Shown here: piece by piece, positions 61,031-64,000 of the stretch
Numbering within the stretch: position 1 is the stretch's first letter
How the letters are laid out: each line of letters begins with the position of its first letter
NCBI RefSeq assembly: GCF_019635155.1
Contig: NZ_JAHBZY010000017.1
Span: 1-64,000 of the forward strand
Source: Nitrosomonas sp.
GTDB taxonomy: Bacteria > Pseudomonadota > Gammaproteobacteria > Burkholderiales > Nitrosomonadaceae
Length of the DNA stretch: 64,000 nucleotides
Direction: 5' to 3'
Made by a program: the position numbers and the translations under genes
The notes under the pieces: generated by a model
Told to the model about the DNA's origin: nothing
Database searches by the model: none
Seen by the model: only the letters and a program-made list of their open reading frames with translations

Positions 61031-64000
61031 TCAATTAATCGTTACTTTATTCCGCTTTCCCATATTAATAGCATCCGCCAAGTCAACAGCTACTATTCTT
61101 GAAATCCCTTGCTCTTGCATTGTAACTCCGATTAAGCGCTGTGCCATCTCCATTGTTATTTTATTATGGCTGATAAAAATGAATTGTGTACGTTCAGCCA
61201 TTTTTTTTACCAACTCGCAAAAACGCACAGTATTGCTGTCATCAAGCGGTGCGTCGACCTCATCTAATAAACAGAAAGGTGCCGGATTAAGCCGGAATAA
61301 AGAAAAAATCAAAGCAAGCGCGGTTAAAGCTTTTTCTCCACCTGACAATAAATGGATCGAACTATTTTTTTTACCGGGAGGTTGTGCCATCAGCATCAAA
61401 CCGGCATCAACTATTTTGTCTTCACAAACTTCGAGCCTGGCATTTCCGCCGGAAAATATCAATGGGAAAATCTCGCATAGATGTCGATTGGTCAAATCAA
61501 GCGTTTCTTGCAGGCGCAATTGCGTTTCTCGATCAATTTGTTGCATGGCTTGATCTAGAGTTGTGATCGCAGCATTCAGATCTTGTATTTGGATCAGCAG
61601 ATTGGATTCTCTCTCCTGTGCGATTACCAGTTCCTCCAATGCGGCAAGATTGACCGCTCCAAGCGCCGTAATCTCGGCATTCAATTGTTGAATATCGGTT
61701 TGTATCGCAGTTGTTTTTTGTTTTTCAAGCAATGGTGTCAATTGTCCGGTATCAACTCCGGTTTCCTGAATTGATTCATCCAGTTGGCTAATGGTTATGT
61801 TCGCGGCTTGTTCTTGAAGCCGGGCTTGGTTAATTTCATCACGCAGGGTATACGATCTTTGCTCGGATGCCATGCGTGCATTTCCATTCTGCCGTAACTG
61901 GCTAGAAATGTTTTCAGCTACAAGCCGTACTTGCGCCGCATCTTCCTTGATTGTTCGGCGTTTTGCCAATGCGGTATCTAAGGCTGCTTTGAGTGGCAAT
62001 AAATCTACTTCGTTTATTTCTATTTGCAAAGCAGCGTGTTCTTTGTTCAACTGCTGCAGGCTTTCATCAATCGTCCGTAAGCTGTTTTCGATCTCGACAA
62101 TTTTGTTTTGGCACGTTTGTAAATAGAATGTTGCTTCCTGCAATTCTTTCGAGGCTTGCAATAATTTTTGCTGTTGATTGATAAATTGTTCGTTCGAGGT
62201 TTCCCATGCAAGCTGGGCTTGTTGCGCAATGTGCTTGGAATTCTCGATTTGTATCAGATTTTTTTGATATCGTTCATTTGCTGATTTCTGCAGGGTGAGC
62301 TCGTTTTCCAATGTATGCTCAATTTCATGTAATTCCTGATTGATTTGTTCATTCCGATAGGTGGCGCGCTCGTGAATTTGAGTCAACTTTACCAATTGCA
62401 ATTGCAGTTGATGCCATTCCTGTTGCAAGCATTTGCTATTTTCACTTGCCGCGTGAACGGTTTGATCCAATTCATTACATTGCTGATTGACTTGAATCAT
62501 TAATTGTCGCTGTTTTTGTAATTGTGATTCAAGTTGAACGGTTTTTTCGCGCAACTGAACCTGCTCCTTTTGTCTGGATAAGACTCCGTGCAACTGAGAG
62601 TCGGGCGCATAGAATGAGACACTGTGCTGTGTAATTCTATGCCCTTGCGGTGTGACCAGTATTTCTCCCGGAACAAGCGATGATCTCTGCATCAAGCCTT
62701 TTTGAAGATTTTCAATTACGTAAACATGCTGCAACCAATTTTCTAATGCTGATTGGATTTCGGGTTGATTCGTGTTGATGTGAGCAAGCAATCTGCTGCA
62801 ATCATTTGCGGTGGAACTGGCCGGTATTCTGGAACCGGAGAGGGGTGTGTGTTTTTTCTCAAAAATTGCCCATTTCCCTGCTGGTGCCTCATTCAATCGA
62901 TCCAGAATTTTTTCTAACTGCTCGACTTCAATGCTATTGAGAAACTCGCGTAATACTGCTTCTAAGGCAACTTCCCACTTCGTCGCGATTTGAATTTTTT
63001 GCCATAATCTCGGTAAATTATGCCATTGGTGTTTCTTTAGCCATGCACTGAGATCCTGATTATTTTCTAATTTTTGTTGTAAATTTTGTAATGCATCAAA
63101 ACGTGCCGATGCTTGTGAGATTGTTTGTTGAAGTTCCTGAATTTTAAGTGCAACTTGCTCTTTATTTTTTATTGCGCTCGACAATTCATTTTGAGCCTTT
63201 TGGGTTTCTGAATTTCTTTCATTGAATGCATTTTCCGTTTGTTTGGATACTGCCTCAAGTTCGGATAGTTGCCATGGATCGATGCGTTCCGATTCATTCT
63301 GCTCATTGATAAGACGGGTTCGCCGTGCTTCAAGTTGTTGGATATTTTTGTCCGAATAGGACTGATGATTCTCTTCCAGTTGTTTTGCTTGCTCGATTAT
63401 CAAGAGATTATGCCGGCTCTCGTTTAATTTTTGCTGGCAGTTACGAAAATTTGCTTCCACTGCCGGAAGCGCCATACTTTCTTGGTTATTATTAATGGTG
63501 CATTGTTGATACACTGTTTCAGCTTTTGATTTTTCCTGCTGCCAATAAGCAAGCGCTTCGACTTTTTTTACTTTATTCTGGGAATGTGTTTGTAGTTGAT
63601 TGTCAACTTGTAGAATTTGCTGCGTAATACGCTCTTTGGTCTTTTGTAAATGACTGATTTCCAGTTCTAAGTGCCCGATCTCTGCATCGACCGAATATAA
63701 TTCCCCTTGGATTTGGAGTTGTTTTTCATTGATTGCGGTTTCATCAGTACGAATTTCTTCATATTTTTTTTCTGCATCGCGCTGGCTTAGCATCACATCC
63801 TCAAGCTCGGCTTCCAATCGAAGGATGGTTTGTTGCGCCAAATGGCATTTCCGGATGGCTGCGGCTTTATGCTGCAACCAGAGCATTGTTTGTGCTATTT
63901 GAAGTTTCTCATGCAATAATCTGTATCGCTGAGCTTTTTGAGCTTGGATTTCCATCTGCTGCAATTGAGTCTCTAGCTCTTGCCGGATATCTTCCAGTCT
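61031..64000 (-). CDS. smc: Chromosome segregation protein SMC, C-terminal part (runs off the right edge)
   Basis: At least 989 residues are visible; the frame is open to the window edge. They cover the coiled-coil arms, the hinge (LENNQDLSAWLKKHQWHNL, GKWAIFEKKHTPLSGSRIPA) and the C-terminal ATPase half: signature LLSGGEKALTALALIFSL and Walker B/D-loop PFCLLDEVDAPLDDSNTVRF. The C-terminal part includes the H-loop FIFISHNKITME. SMC condenses and segregates the chromosome. The N-terminal Walker A lies outside the window. It precedes zipA in the same direction. Confidence 0.93.
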   Translation of the reverse strand, partial: RLEDIRQELETQLQQMEIQAQKAQRYRLLHEKLQIAQTMLWLQHKAAAIRKCHLAQQTILRLEAELEDVMLSQRDAEKKYEEIRTDETAINEKQLQIQGELYSVDAEIGHLELEISHLQKTKERITQQILQVDNQLQTHSQNKVKKVEALAYWQQEKSKAETVYQQCTINNNQESMALPAVEANFRNCQQKLNESRHNLLIIEQAKQLEENHQSYSDKNIQQLEARRTRLINEQNESERIDPWQLSELEAVSKQTENAFNERNSETQKAQNELSSAIKNKEQVALKIQELQQTISQASARFDALQNLQQKLENNQDLSAWLKKHQWHNLPRLWQKIQIATKWEVALEAVLREFLNSIEVEQLEKILDRLNEAPAGKWAIFEKKHTPLSGSRIPASSTANDCSRLLAHINTNQPEIQSALENWLQHVYVIENLQKGLMQRSSLVPGEILVTPQGHRITQHSVSFYAPDSQLHGVLSRQKEQVQLREKTVQLESQLQKQRQLMIQVNQQCNELDQTVHAASENSKCLQQEWHQLQLQLVKLTQIHERATYRNEQINQELHEIEHTLENELTLQKSANERYQKNLIQIENSKHIAQQAQLAWETSNEQFINQQQKLLQASKELQEATFYLQTCQNKIVEIENSLRTIDESLQQLNKEHAALQIEINEVDLLPLKAALDTALAKRRTIKEDAAQVRLVAENISSQLRQNGNARMASEQRSYTLRDEINQARLQEQAANITISQLDESIQETGVDTGQLTPLLEKQKTTAIQTDIQQLNAEITALGAVNLAALEELVIAQERESNLLIQIQDLNAAITTLDQAMQQIDRETQLRLQETLDLTNRHLCEIFPLIFSGGNARLEVCEDKIVDAGLMLMAQPPGKKNSSIHLLSGGEKALTALALIFSLFRLNPAPFCLLDEVDAPLDDSNTVRFCELVKKMAERTQFIFISHNKITMEMAQRLIGVTMQEQGISRIVAVDLADAINMGKRNKVTIN

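Overview
The window reads as a chromosomal segment of a betaproteobacterium, most likely a Nitrosomonas-like ammonia oxidiser. Signs are ordinary betaproteobacterial housekeeping genes (flhDC, uvrB, hisG/hisD, purEKC, 6S RNA, zapA, zipA, smc), moderate GC, and a guanidine/urea-carboxylase locus. No amo, hao or rRNA gene is present, so the genus is an inference. I saw no tRNA, CRISPR array or complete insertion sequence.

Layout. 1-6.9 kb: thioredoxin 2 (partial), the CbpA/CbpM co-chaperone pair, a Tat-exported PhoX-like protein, a frameshifted gene, a multicopper oxidase and an HDOD protein. 7.36-24.6 kb: a one-direction, visibly A+T-richer block of 19 genes that is the most unusual part of the window. 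24.8-31.4 kb: a guanidine-I riboswitch followed by permease, two urea-carboxylase-associated proteins and a biotin carboxylase (guanidine assimilation). 31.6-35 kb: a lipoprotein, a degenerate GGDEF/EAL protein, and flhDC. 35-45.5 kb: aspartate aminotransferase, uvrB, an RNA methyltransferase, hisD, hisG, sodB, exbD, purE, purK, purC. 45.5-49.6 kb: an accessory patch with a dGTPase-like HD protein, BrnT/BrnA, aquaporin, a dead hicB, YefM/YoeB and several REP-like palindromes. 49.6-58.4 kb: Tsx-like outer-membrane protein, hybrid histidine kinase, small membrane protein plus amidase, pyrophosphatase, lipoprotein, TSUP permease, EVE protein, thioredoxin-like and HAD proteins. 58.4-64 kb: 6S RNA, zapA, a ZapB-like coiled coil, a double-CDGSH protein, zipA and the C-terminal part of smc (cut by the window end).

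The 7.36-24.6 kb block looks like a complete type II fatty-acid/polyketide-style synthase with its own starter supply and export route. An indolepyruvate-ferredoxin-oxidoreductase-like pair (2-oxoacid to acyl-CoA) brackets a FabD-like acyltransferase with 4-nt overlaps. Then come an ACP, a ketosynthase, a ketoreductase, a metallo-beta-lactamase-fold hydrolase, a second ketosynthase lacking all three catalytic residues (chain-length-factor-like), and two hotdog dehydratases. One dehydratase keeps only the catalytic Glu and the other only the catalytic His. These are followed by an FAD amine-oxidase-like protein with a Tat/lipoprotein-like N terminus, a TPR protein, and two SDRs, the second lacking the Ser-Tyr-Lys triad. 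The block ends with an ABC ATPase, a MacB/LolE-type permease, a LolA-like periplasmic protein, an outer-membrane barrel and a lipoprotein. The organisation recalls aryl-polyene pathways, but the starter module (IOR instead of ammonia lyase plus ligase) and the ABC export set differ. I propose it makes and exports an unusual aryl- or branched-starter lipid or pigment. The product cannot be read from sequence.
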